A stretch of DNA of 64,000 nucleotides, from positions 1 through 64,000 of the IMG/VR virus record IMGVR_UViG_3300005253_000193. The stretch is one strand, 5' to 3'. This stretch comes from a virus. Shown here in pieces: positions 7,761 to 14,439 of this stretch. The first letter of the stretch is position 1. Each line of letters starts with the position of its first letter. The notes beneath the pieces were generated by a model. The model saw only the letters and a list, made by a program, of their open reading frames with translations, searched no databases and was not told where the DNA came from. A program made the translations under genes and the position numbers.

Positions 7761-8038
7761 TGGGTTTCTTATCTGGAAGGGCTCGCTTTCTCTTTCATGG
7801 GTTTCTATACCGTATCGGCTCGCTAACTCGCATTGGATTTCTTCGAATTCTTGGCTCGCTTTACCACTGTGGTTTTCTACTGACGAGTGGCTCACTAGAC
7901 GCTCCGGGATTTCTTTATTATAATGGCTCGCTCACGTTTTTTGGATTTCTGCCAACTTTTGGCTCGCTTAATCGAGATGGGCTTCTAAAAATCGGGGGCT
8001 CGCTTCCATTTCGTGGTTTCCTATATCCTTTTGGCCCC
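7761..8038. repeat. 18-nt-period box array 2 (16 boxes)
   Basis: Alternating TGGGTTTCT- and GGCTCGCT-type boxes with 9-nt spacers (one spacer of 10). The right end is TGGCCCCTCC, identical in kind to the 5' stem half of the single hairpins, and the left flank on the minus strand is GCGTCTTTATTC-TTTTGGT. The frame change at the 10-nt spacer breaks any continuous coding. Confidence 0.85.
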
Positions 8039-8054
8039 TCCTGTACGTCAAATT

Positions 8055-8086
8055 AACAAAAGGCCGAGGCCATAACAGCCTCGACC
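8055..8086 (-). terminator. Terminator-like hairpin between arrays 2 and 3
   Basis: Minus strand: GGTCGAGGC, 6-nt loop, GGCCTCGGCC, then TTTTGTTAATTT. If it terminates, array 2 would be separated from the IS110-like gene's transcript. Confidence 0.6.
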
Positions 8087-8103
8087 AATTCGCTTTCCCT
8101 TTT

Positions 8104-8238
8104 TGGTTTTCTTTACTGCGTTGGCACGCTCCCTCTTTCCGGGTTTCTGGTTTGGAATGGCACGCTCCAAGTTTTTGGGTTCCTATGTCCGAAGGGCTCG
8201 CTCCCTCTTTTTGGATTGCTCGCCCCGAATGGCTAACC
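8104..8238. repeat. 18-nt-period box array 3 (8 boxes)
   Basis: TGGTTTTCT, TGGCACGCT, CGGGTTTCT and so on, eight boxes with constant 9-nt spacers. It runs into the stop codon of the 8233-9204 gene. Confidence 0.8.
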
Positions 8239-9204
8239 CTCGTGGACGATCCCGAGTTTGCCCTCGCTGTAAGGGGTCGATACCGGAAGTCCTTCCAGCT
8301 CACGCCAGGCCATATGGAGATCCATCAGGAACATCTTGATCATGTACCTTTTGGAGGCATTGTTGATGCGTCCGGGCGTCCATACCAAGGCGGCTTCCGT
8401 CTTGGAGATCTTGGAGAGTTTCTTGTACTCCTCGACCGTCACCTTCACCCTGTTGGGATCCGTTTCCAGCCGACGCTTGTAGGTTTCGTAGATACGACGG
8501 TAGCCGGTCACCTCGCCGATGACCTCCTTGGTCTCCTTGTCCTTCGGCGCTACCCCCGACTTAAGGAAGGAGCCGGCCAACACGCCGACCATTTTGGTCT
8601 TCAGGAAAGGATTGAACGTGATGCTATCACGCTCGCTTTCCTTTCCCTTCTTGTCGACGTAGGTACGCTTGACCTGATGCTCCTTGCGCCTGGAGCGTCC
8701 GACACCATCCGGTCCGACGTCCAGCCCAGCATACTTCCAAAAGCTGGAAGGATACTTGGCCTTGTGGATGTCAAACTCGGAGATGATGACACCGGCCATG
8801 GCCGCGCCGACTCCCTTCACGTCCTCCAGGAATTGGGTCCAGATGGGAAAGTCGAGCAGAACCGTCTCGAGTTGACGGAACATTTGTTCCTCGGCCTGCC
8901 TTAGTTCAATGTACCTGGAAACGAGACAGAGCTCCGCGTATGTGGAGATGACCTCGTCTCCCTTGAACTTTTTGGGCGTCGGGAAGGACACCATCCCATC
9001 GGTGATGAGCTTGTAGCGCTCGCGGAGCAGGTCCAGGGTTCTCTTGGCTTCCTTTTCCAGCTCCTTTTCGGAGGTGCTGGGTTCTTGTCCCAGCTTGGCG
9101 CGATAGTTCATCGCGATCCTGTTTCCGATCTGGATGCGGAGTTGTTGGATGTCATAGACACCCCGCACCATGGTCCGGAGATTCCGTTTGTGGTCTTCGC
9201 TCAT
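8233..9204 (-). CDS. IS110-like (Transposase_20-type) protein without catalytic domain
   Basis: 323 residues. Residues about 125-220 resemble the C-terminal helix-hairpin-helix domain of IS110/IS116 transposases (VKGVGAAMAGVIISEF, SSFWKYAGLDVG). The N-terminal DEDD/RuvC-like catalytic domain expected in IS110 (about 150 residues with early Asp) is replaced by an unrelated helical region. So this is probably a domesticated DNA- or RNA-binding protein rather than a transposase. It lies directly between box arrays 3 and 4, a striking neighbour given that IS110 enzymes work with flanking structured RNAs. Leader AGGAGGAGACC-ATG. Confidence 0.6.
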   Translation of the reverse strand: MSEDHKRNLRTMVRGVYDIQQLRIQIGNRIAMNYRAKLGQEPSTSEKELEKEAKRTLDLLRERYKLITDGMVSFPTPKKFKGDEVISTYAELCLVSRYIELRQAEEQMFRQLETVLLDFPIWTQFLEDVKGVGAAMAGVIISEFDIHKAKYPSSFWKYAGLDVGPDGVGRSRRKEHQVKRTYVDKKGKESERDSITFNPFLKTKMVGVLAGSFLKSGVAPKDKETKEVIGEVTGYRRIYETYKRRLETDPNRVKVTVEEYKKLSKISKTEAALVWTPGRINNASKRYMIKMFLMDLHMAWRELEGLPVSTPYSEGKLGIVHEG

Positions 9205-9272
9205 GGTCTCCTCCTGTTGCAGCTTGTGATGGTAACACTATATTACCAAAAGAATAAGGCGCTCGATCTGGA

Positions 9273-10019
9273 TGGGTTTCTATAGCGTAATGGCTCGCTC
9301 ATTCGACATGGACTTCTATCACGCATTGGCTCGCTCATGAGTATTGGGTTTCTGTAGCGTAATGGCACACTTCCCTGTAATGGGTTCCTGGCTAGGTTTG
9401 GTTCGCTTTTACCGTGTGGATTTCTCGCCATGATCGGCTCGCTCTGAAAAGTTGGATTTCTGCCAGATGATGGCTCGTTTGATCACGTTGGATTTCTCGA
9501 GGTTTCTGACTCGCTCCTGCGTCTTGGATTACTCGGTCTCGAAGGCTCGCTTTGCTCCAAAGGTTTTCTACGAGATGTTGACTTGCTCTCACGGGTTGGG
9601 CTTCTGCGCCGGATTGACTCGCTTGCTCGCCTTGGATTACTTGGTTCCAATGGCTCGCTCACATTAAATGGATTTCTAGCTGACTTTGGCTCGCTCGACG
9701 TGTATGGATTTCTGAAGGCTACTGGCCCACTTCCTTGCATCGGATTCCTGGTTGGAGTCGGTTCGCTTTTGTCGCGTGGTATACTATTTTGTGATGGCTC
9801 GTTTCCTCCGTATGGATTTCTTGGCTCGGTTGACACGCTTCCTTGTTTTGGATTTCTTTTGGCGAATGGCTCGCTTTTAGGTTTTGGATTTCTACCAGCC
9901 GGTGGCACGCTTACTTCTATTGGATTTCTAGTATCCAAGGACTCGCTTACGATCTTTGGGTTTCTGCTAGGTTTTGGCTCGCTTGAATCGTATGGGCTAC
10001 TGGATTCCCACGGCTCCTC
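9273..10019. repeat. 18-nt-period box array 4 (42 boxes)
   Basis: Forty-two 9-nt boxes alternate between TGGCTCGCT- and TGGATTTCT-like sequences, with 9-nt non-repeating spacers. There is not one indel across 747 nt (first box 9273, last 10011, exactly 41 periods). The minus-strand end is GCGCCTTATTC-TTTTGGT. Because 18 is a multiple of three, RNP/SEP-type and GFL/GSL-type pseudo-peptides appear in two frames; stops interrupt them. Confidence 0.9.
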
Positions 10020-10038
10020 CTATCATAAATAGTTAAAA

Positions 10039-10087
10039 TGTCGGGGCTTAGATGGAAGTGGATTGCTGGTATCCTCTGGCCCCGACA
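10039..10087 (-). repeat. Single-copy intergenic hairpin (box type)
   Basis: Minus strand: TGTCGGGGC-CA, 9 nt, AGCAATCCA, 9 nt, GCCCCGACA. The stem sequence differs from the GGAAGGGGC type but is fully paired, so it is a compensatory variant. Confidence 0.75.
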
Positions 10088-10096
10088 AATGAAGTT

Positions 10097-11113
10097 TTAG
10101 GCAAGGATGTCCGGGTGTTCGGAAATCCATTTGATGAAGGGGGTTGTTTCCTTCAGATCGCGATTGCGTTGTGTCGCCAGCTTGAGGGCAACCACGGCAT
10201 ATTCCTGCTCGGGGTACTGGTCACAGAACGTTATGAAGTTGTCCATGTTTTTCTCGGTTGCCCGCTCCGCCACGGCGGCGGCGAGAGCGTAGGACAGTGC
10301 CGGGTCATCCACAGGCATGTCGAAGTCACGCGGGTTCTTGATGACCAGGTCCGGATCGGGGAGGTTCCTGTAGATCTTGAGGAACCCTATCAACTCGCTG
10401 GCAAAACCCTCACCGGCCGCACCCTTGAAGACCTCGAACTCGATTTCGGGGTCAACAATGCCTGCCCTCATGAACTTGGCTATGTAGTGGACGGTGCGGG
10501 GCGAAGGCGTGTTTGTGATGTCCGAGGTCGGTTGGAAGTCATGGAGCAAGTTGGGTCGGAAGTTGATAAAACCGATCAACTCCGCAGGGATGTCATTTTG
10601 GCTGGCCCAAACGCACCAATCCTCATAATCACACTCGAGCTCGATGATGGTAGCAAACCTGGACTTGACAGGTTCCAGGATGCCAGCCACTCCGGCCCGA
10701 TCCGCCTTGCGATTTGTGGCCGCGATGAACGAGACCTTGTCCGAGATCTTTTTCTCATTGATCCGACGGGCGAGGATGAGCTGCATACATGCAGCCTGAA
10801 CGGCCGGTGGTGCCTGCCCGAGGTCATCCAAGAAATACACGGTACGCTTCTTAGCATCCATGATTCTCTTGAGATTTCCGAAGGGCAAGAATCTTGCCTC
10901 CGGACCTTTAGTGGTCTCGACCGCAGTCGGAAGACCTTTGTAGTCGACCGGGTCGTCCGTTACGGGATGTGAAACCACGGTGTCCGTCTTGCAGAACGCG
11001 CAAGCCTGATGCGTGATGTCAGTCTTTCCGAGTCCCGGTGCGCTCTTGATGAGGATCGGGAGTCCGGTGGGGATTGCATCACACAACAGCCTGAATAATT
11101 GACTGGGCTTCAT
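10097..11113 (-). CDS. MoxR/CobS-like AAA+ ATPase
   Basis: 338 residues. Walker A APGLGKT (about residue 27), Walker B VYFLDD (about 93), sensor-1-like FIAATNRK (about 130), then a helical lid. This is the MoxR/CobS-like branch that works with VWA-domain partners; the VWA protein at 3921-5111 is the obvious one. ATG 11113 follows GGAGGAGAAA and is preferred to 11125. Probably an ATP-driven remodelling chaperone in phage assembly or takeover (inference). Confidence 0.8.
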   Translation of the reverse strand: MKPSQLFRLLCDAIPTGLPILIKSAPGLGKTDITHQACAFCKTDTVVSHPVTDDPVDYKGLPTAVETTKGPEARFLPFGNLKRIMDAKKRTVYFLDDLGQAPPAVQAACMQLILARRINEKKISDKVSFIAATNRKADRAGVAGILEPVKSRFATIIELECDYEDWCVWASQNDIPAELIGFINFRPNLLHDFQPTSDITNTPSPRTVHYIAKFMRAGIVDPEIEFEVFKGAAGEGFASELIGFLKIYRNLPDPDLVIKNPRDFDMPVDDPALSYALAAAVAERATEKNMDNFITFCDQYPEQEYAVVALKLATQRNRDLKETTPFIKWISEHPDILA

Positions 11114-11159
11114 TTTCTCCTCCATTGCTTGGTATAGTGGTAGAGTGAAACTACCAAAG

Positions 11160-11179
11160 GCCCATCAAGAATGATGGGC
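11160..11179 (-). repeat. Short intergenic hairpin
   Basis: GCCCATC-AAGAAT-GATGGGC, perfect 7-bp stem just upstream (leftward sense) of the MoxR leader. It lacks the box motifs. Confidence 0.55.
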
Positions 11180-11182
11180 TAA

Positions 11183-11419
11183 TTAGAATCGGTGCATGTT
11201 TACGGCAAATCTGAAAGCCAGTACCGAGCCCGTGAATTTTCCGGGCATAAACCTACCACGCTTGCAGACACGAAAGTATTTGCGCTTGATTCTCCGGACG
11301 GAGTACCCCGTATACCGTTTATTCATACATACTCGTCGGTCTTCACCAATTTGGAAGTTCAGGTGGTAGAAAGTCTTTCCGTGCCATGCCGAAGCGTTTA
11401 CAAAGGGCTCCCGGCTCAT
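11183..11419 (-). CDS. Small basic protein with C-terminal Phe
   Basis: 78 residues, strongly basic middle (VRRIKRKYFRVCKRGRF), ending AFRFAVNMHRF. The terminal F-x-x-A-V-N-M-x-x-F resembles the C-terminal helix of the small-protein superfamily (compare SVNKF and NMDKF). GGGAGGGGATC precedes ATG 11419. Function unknown; nucleic-acid contact is plausible from charge. Confidence 0.55.
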   Translation of the reverse strand: MSREPFVNASAWHGKTFYHLNFQIGEDRRVCMNKRYTGYSVRRIKRKYFRVCKRGRFMPGKFTGSVLAFRFAVNMHRF

Positions 11420-11451
11420 GATCCCCTCCCATACTGTGCTTATACCATAAT

Positions 11452-11475
11452 GAGCGGGCCGAGAATCGCCCGCTC
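11452..11475 (-). repeat. GC-rich hairpin
   Basis: GAGCGGGC, 8-nt loop, GCCCGCTC in the 121-nt gap between the 11183 and 11541 genes. No T-tract; a processing or attenuation stem is possible. A second inverted repeat (CACCTCC/GGAGGTT) lies nearby at 11510-11523. Confidence 0.5.
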
Positions 11476-11540
11476 AATGCGTTCGTCTGTGTTTTGGGTA
11501 CTTGGGGGGCACCTCCTGGAGGTTCGTTGCCCTATAAGGC

Positions 11541-11786
11541 TTAGAGTTGCTGGATATTGGTGACCTTCCACATGAAGGACTTCCAACGCTCCTCGGTTGG
11601 GGGTTCATCCCCCGCCATGAGCAGTCTGACCTCCCTTCTCCTGAACTCGTCTGGGCTGCCATGCTTGCCGGGGAACGCCTTGGCGGCATCCACCGACATA
11701 TAGGGCCAGCAGTTGTCGTACCGAAGCATGTCGGCGGGGAAGTCCCCGCCTCCTTCGACGGTAAAGAGAGTTTTCCTGGTCGTCAT
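11541..11786 (-). CDS. Hypothetical protein
   Basis: 81 residues, leader CAGGAGGAGAAA-ATG. Contains DNCWPYMSVDAA and a charged helix (DEFRRREVRLLMAG) resembling small phage proteins of unknown role. No Cys cluster or membrane segment. Not recognised. Confidence 0.6.
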   Translation of the reverse strand: MTTRKTLFTVEGGGDFPADMLRYDNCWPYMSVDAAKAFPGKHGSPDEFRRREVRLLMAGDEPPTEERWKSFMWKVTNIQQL

Positions 11787-11823
11787 TTTCTCCTCCTGTT
11801 GCTGTCCTGTTAAATGGACAAAA

Positions 11824-11870
11824 GGAAGGGGCTTATTACTGATGGTTTACTGATTCGCCATGGCCCTTCC
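11824..11870 (-). repeat. Single-copy intergenic hairpin (box type)
   Basis: Minus strand: GGAAGGGCC-A, 9 nt, AGTAAACCA, 8 nt, GCCCCTTCC. One stem position is a mismatch relative to the other copies. Confidence 0.7.
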
Positions 11871-11876
11871 CTAATC

Positions 11877-12443
11877 CTAGTAGTTTCCATCGGCAACTTG
11901 GAAGCAGGTCAGACCCTCTTCCCGCCACATGTCGACCATCTGTTGCCTGTCGTCGATGACGAAGTGAATAAGATAGGCTGCTCTGATCAAGGCCAGCATG
12001 TCCTTCTTGACAAGGACATCCTTGCGGCTATCTCCGTCACACCTCATGTAGAGGTCATCGTACTCGACGTAGTTCCTTTTAAGCCAGTCCTCGGTCACTG
12101 CTTTGTGCTCTTCATAGCGAGCAGTAACCAGGACAATCTTGAAGCCAAGCGCCTTGCAAGCGTGAAGGATGTTGGCCACGGGATAGCAAACGACGTCGTC
12201 CTTCATGCCTGCAAAGAACGACTTCCAATCAGCCTTGGTAAGTTTGCTTTCACAAGTAGTGCAAATGCGACCCCTTACTTCATCGAGCACCCAAACAGTC
12301 CTACGCTCCCGAGGACAGTTGGGACAATAACGATCGATGAAGTGTCTGCGATGATCGATGTTGGCGAGTGTGCCGTCGATGTCGCATAGCACGGCAAACT
12401 TCGTGCCCGGTGGATGGATGGTGACTCCTTTTGTTTCACTCAT
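11877..12443 (-). CDS. HAD phosphatase (polynucleotide 3'-phosphatase-like) with zinc insert
   Basis: 188 residues. HAD motif I DIDGTLA (about residue 21), motif II-type VTARYEEH (about 104) and a C-terminal acidic motif VIDDRQQMVDMW (about 163) match the 3'-phosphatase domain of T4 polynucleotide kinase-like proteins. An insert holds CPNC and CTTC, probably a zinc-binding hairpin over the active site. No kinase P-loop is present. Likely role: end-healing of nucleic acids or nucleotide dephosphorylation. Leader AGGAGGAGATT-ATG. Confidence 0.75.
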   Translation of the reverse strand: MSETKGVTIHPPGTKFAVLCDIDGTLANIDHRRHFIDRYCPNCPRERRTVWVLDEVRGRICTTCESKLTKADWKSFFAGMKDDVVCYPVANILHACKALGFKIVLVTARYEEHKAVTEDWLKRNYVEYDDLYMRCDGDSRKDVLVKKDMLALIRAAYLIHFVIDDRQQMVDMWREEGLTCFQVADGNY

Positions 12444-12480
12444 AATCTCCTCCTGTTGCTATCCTGATAAATGGATAAAT

Positions 12481-12527
12481 GGAAGGACTTCAGATCATTG
12501 GGCTTCTATGTCCACTTGGTCCTTCCA
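12481..12527 (-). repeat. Single-copy intergenic hairpin (box type)
   Basis: Minus strand: GGAAGGACC-A, 9 nt, AGAAGCCCA, 8 nt, AGTCCTTCC. C-to-A/G-to-T changes on opposite arms keep the stem. Confidence 0.75.
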
Positions 12528-12529
12528 AA

Positions 12530-12718
12530 TCAGAACTTGTTTACGCTGTTAGCAAACCTGTCGGCGTCGCGCTTGCGAAGGAAAGAGGCGTACTGGATTA
12601 TGCGCCCAATTCTAACCCCTTCAAGATAATTCTCAAAGACTATGTCGTTGTTTTTTATCACGTAGCATCGGTTTTCTCCGACGCCTCTGGCCACGTAGTA
12701 GCGTTTCTTTCTACGCAT
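12530..12718 (-). CDS. Small-protein superfamily member ending VNKF
   Basis: 62 residues, basic start MRRKKRYYVARG, a beta-rich middle, then FLRKRDADRFANSVNKF, which matches the F-x4-(E/D)A-x2-F-x3-(Y/V)N-x-F C-terminus of the YNAF genes. Stand-alone gene with leader GGAGGAGATC-ATG. It shows that the terminal Phe is kept even where no gene overlap demands it. Confidence 0.6.
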   Translation of the reverse strand: MRRKKRYYVARGVGENRCYVIKNNDIVFENYLEGVRIGRIIQYASFLRKRDADRFANSVNKF

Positions 12719-12749
12719 GATCTCCTCCGCTGCTCTAAAAGTGCTAAAT

Positions 12750-12796
12750 GGAAGGGGCTAACAGGTTTTGGGCTGCTGACGGTCTATGGCCCCTCC
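12750..12796 (-). repeat. Single-copy intergenic hairpin (box type)
   Basis: Minus strand: GGGAGGGGC-CA, 9 nt, AGCAGCCCA, 8 nt, GCCCCTTCC. Confidence 0.7.
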
Positions 12797-12803
12797 CAAT
12801 CTC

Positions 12804-13001
12804 TCACTCAAGAATTTCCCGCGCTTGGGAAAGAGTATTGAAGTGCCTGACACAGCAGGCGTTACCAATCTTTTCAGGACTGACAACTTGGTATCTATCC
12901 ACCACCTCCTTGCCATCCTTGATGTGAAAAACTTTCTGCACGATGACAGGGACGGAGACGTTGTCGATCTTAGTGGTTCCCTTGTCCACATTGCGTAGCA
13001 T
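12804..13001 (-). CDS. Hypothetical small protein
   Basis: 65 residues from MLRNVDKGT with GGAGGAGATC upstream. Beta-rich, ending HFNTLSQAREILE, a weak echo of the F..xxEA.. helix in the superfamily but without the final Phe. Each gene around it sits alone with its own leader and hairpin. Function unknown. Confidence 0.55.
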   Translation of the reverse strand: MLRNVDKGTTKIDNVSVPVIVQKVFHIKDGKEVVDRYQVVSPEKIGNACCVRHFNTLSQAREILE

Positions 13002-13039
13002 GATCTCCTCCTTTGCCTTTGATTGATAAATGGACAAAT

Positions 13040-13087
13040 GGGAGGGACTAGTTGCCTATGGTTTTCTCGGGCCTATTGGTCCCTCCC
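13040..13087 (-). repeat. Single-copy intergenic hairpin (box type)
   Basis: Minus strand: GGGAGGGAC-CA, 9 nt, AGAAAACCA, 9 nt, GTCCCTCCC. Another compensatory stem variant. Confidence 0.75.
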
Positions 13088-13093
13088 AATCTC

Positions 13094-13411
13094 TCACCTC
13101 ATTTTGAATTGATCTAGCCGCCGCTGAAGGTACTTGCCGATGTCGTGATTGAAGGAAGCATTGGTTTTCCACTGCCATACGATGCATCTGGACACGTCCG
13201 AGTTAAAGGAAATCGGAGCAATTTCCACATTGAGTGGAATGTTTCCCTTGATATACTTGACCTTGCCAAAGGTATAGCCGATGCCACATGGACGCTCGAC
13301 CGTTAAAGGAACGCGCACGACGAATACGCGCCGCCCCTTGGACATGGAACCGCCAAAGGCTTGCATTGCGGCCTTTTGACTTCCCCATATATGACCAGAT
13401 TGTTCGGTCAT
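13094..13411 (-). CDS. Hypothetical protein
   Basis: 105 residues from MTEQSGHIW with GGAGGAGATC-ATG. Beta-rich, basic, ending YLQRRLDQFKMR. Its upstream leader carries the TGCCAA-TTTGGCA version of the small stem seen before most Shine-Dalgarno sites here. Not recognised. Confidence 0.55.
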   Translation of the reverse strand: MTEQSGHIWGSQKAAMQAFGGSMSKGRRVFVVRVPLTVERPCGIGYTFGKVKYIKGNIPLNVEIAPISFNSDVSRCIVWQWKTNASFNHDIGKYLQRRLDQFKMR

Positions 13412-13465
13412 GATCTCCTCCGTTGCTGCCAAATTGGCAAACAAGGCACAGGAAACATCCCATGC

Positions 13466-13684
13466 CTAAAATTTATCCATGTTTTCACAGAACGCATGGG
13501 CAAGCTCTTCGCTTTCAAACCATTGAATGTTTAACCAACCCTCCTTTCTGAGTCTGGCCTCATGACGTAGATGGTCTGATTTGAAGGTTCCATTCGCGTA
13601 GTTGGTCCTGGCCTTGCCCCACGAGTACCTACCCTTCAATACATCATCGGTCCTACAACCAGCCCAATACTGCTTCTCTGCCAT
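13466..13684 (-). CDS. Small-protein superfamily member ending MDKF
   Basis: 72 residues from MAEKQYWAG. Ends WFESEELAHAFCENMDKF, matching the F-x4-E-(A)-x2-F-x3-N-x-F signature. The start has AAAGGAAGAAACC rather than the usual GGAGGAG. The N-terminal YW resembles the W-V-V start of YNAF genes. Function unknown. Confidence 0.6.
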   Translation of the reverse strand: MAEKQYWAGCRTDDVLKGRYSWGKARTNYANGTFKSDHLRHEARLRKEGWLNIQWFESEELAHAFCENMDKF

Positions 13685-13703
13685 GGTTTCTTCCTTTGTC
13701 CAT

Positions 13704-13829
13704 TTACTTTGTTGGACGCTTGATAGTATGTCGAAGGGAACGACGTTCATGTCGATTTCGTGGCCTTCCCGTTATTGGCCCAACGATCCATTCCAGGAGC
13801 AACCATACCCATCGCCCCAATCGCTTCAT
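13704..13829 (-). CDS. 41-residue amphipathic/membrane peptide
   Basis: Short gene starting MKRLGRWVWLLLEWIVG with TGGAGGAGATT-ATG. A Trp-rich hydrophobic helix is followed by a very basic tail (RPRNRHERRSLRHTIKR). Looks like a membrane-active or membrane-anchored peptide; could be a small host-takeover factor. Longer in-frame starts exist but only this one has the regional leader. Confidence 0.5.
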   Translation of the reverse strand: MKRLGRWVWLLLEWIVGPITGRPRNRHERRSLRHTIKRPTK

Positions 13830-13860
13830 AATCTCCTCCATTGCTTTGTAATTGATTAAA

Positions 13861-13905
13861 GAGGGGGCTTTTGTCGATTGGGTTTCTAACCACGTATGGC
13901 CCCCT
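13861..13905 (-). repeat. Single-copy intergenic hairpin (box type)
   Basis: Minus strand: AGGGGGC-CA, 9 nt, AGAAACCCA, 8 nt, GCCCCCTC. Confidence 0.7.
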
Positions 13906-14161
13906 AATGGAAGGTTGGTTTGTCGAAGCACCCATCTTTATTAGGACAGATGCTGCATACTTTGGCCTTCAACAGGTCATTCACAAAGTTTGAGCTCTCT
14001 TCCATGGACCTGAAAGAGGCTAGTACAGTCCAACCCTCACGTTTTTCAACGCACGTCTTGGAGTCGCCATGAAGGAAAACGTCGGCGTTAACCACCTCGA
14101 TAGTGACGTCACCTTCTCCAGTGGTATCTGAACTTATGACCAGGTATTTGTTCTCGGGCAT
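13904..14161 (-). CDS. Superfamily-like protein with C-terminal Cys cluster
   Basis: 85 residues. The middle holds FRSMEESSNFVNDLL, the family-type helix, but instead of stopping after it the protein continues with CSICPNKDGCF, a small metal-binding-like knuckle. GGAGGAGATC precedes ATG 14161. It may be a family member extended by a zinc motif (inference). Confidence 0.55.
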   Translation of the reverse strand: MPENKYLVISSDTTGEGDVTIEVVNADVFLHGDSKTCVEKREGWTVLASFRSMEESSNFVNDLLKAKVCSICPNKDGCFDKPTFH

Positions 14162-14193
14162 GATCTCCTCCCATCGTCTTAAATTGTCAAAAT

Positions 14194-14239
14194 GGAGGGG
14201 CTTGGCAACTTGGGATTTCTACCGGTCTATGGCCCCTCC
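14194..14239 (-). repeat. Single-copy intergenic hairpin (box type)
   Basis: Minus strand: GGAGGGGC-CA, 9 nt, AGAAATCCC, 8 nt, GCCCCTCC. The B box is AGAAATCC, as in the arrays. Confidence 0.75.
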
Positions 14240-14242
14240 AAA

Positions 14243-14419
14243 TCAGAAGGCATCGTAAGCGGCCCCAAAGGCCATGGCTTTCTTTGCGGTGGCAAATTTC
14301 GCCAACACTTTGTAAGGACCTTTAAGTCCCTCTTTGGTTTGTAGCTGAGACTTAGTTGTTATTGAACAGAATTGGCGTTGTGCCCATTGCACAACCCACC
14401 ATTTTCCTGACGTTGACAT
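14243..14419 (-). CDS. 58-residue superfamily member ending YDAF
   Basis: Starts MSTSGKWWVVQWAQ after TAGGAGGACGAA and ends KFATAKKAMAFGAAYDAF. Both hallmarks of the YNAF family are present: the W-V-V start and the F-x4-A-x2-F-x2-(A)Y-x-A-F end. It is free-standing, with no overlapping neighbour. It lies immediately downstream (leftward) of the ncRNA-like stretch. Confidence 0.65.
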   Translation of the reverse strand: MSTSGKWWVVQWAQRQFCSITTKSQLQTKEGLKGPYKVLAKFATAKKAMAFGAAYDAF

Positions 14420-14439
14420 TTCGTCCTCCTACAAAAGTG

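Noticed and set aside
8233-9204. Active insertion sequence
   Set aside because: No terminal inverted repeats or target duplication seen, and the catalytic DEDD domain is missing.
9273-10019. Long frames within array 4 with RNP/SEP or GFL/GSL repeats
   Set aside because: They follow from an 18-nt period. Array 1 and array 2 lose the frame by 1-nt changes, stops occur, and the box-type hairpins outside arrays share the same boxes without coding.
2194-10019. CRISPR array
   Set aside because: Boxes and spacers are only 9 nt and boxes alternate between two types; no cas gene is present.
5785-10972. Long rightward frames opposite GC-rich leftward genes (5785-6486, 8152-8904, 10052-10972)
   Set aside because: They lie over well-supported leftward genes with motifs and leaders and have no ribosome sites.
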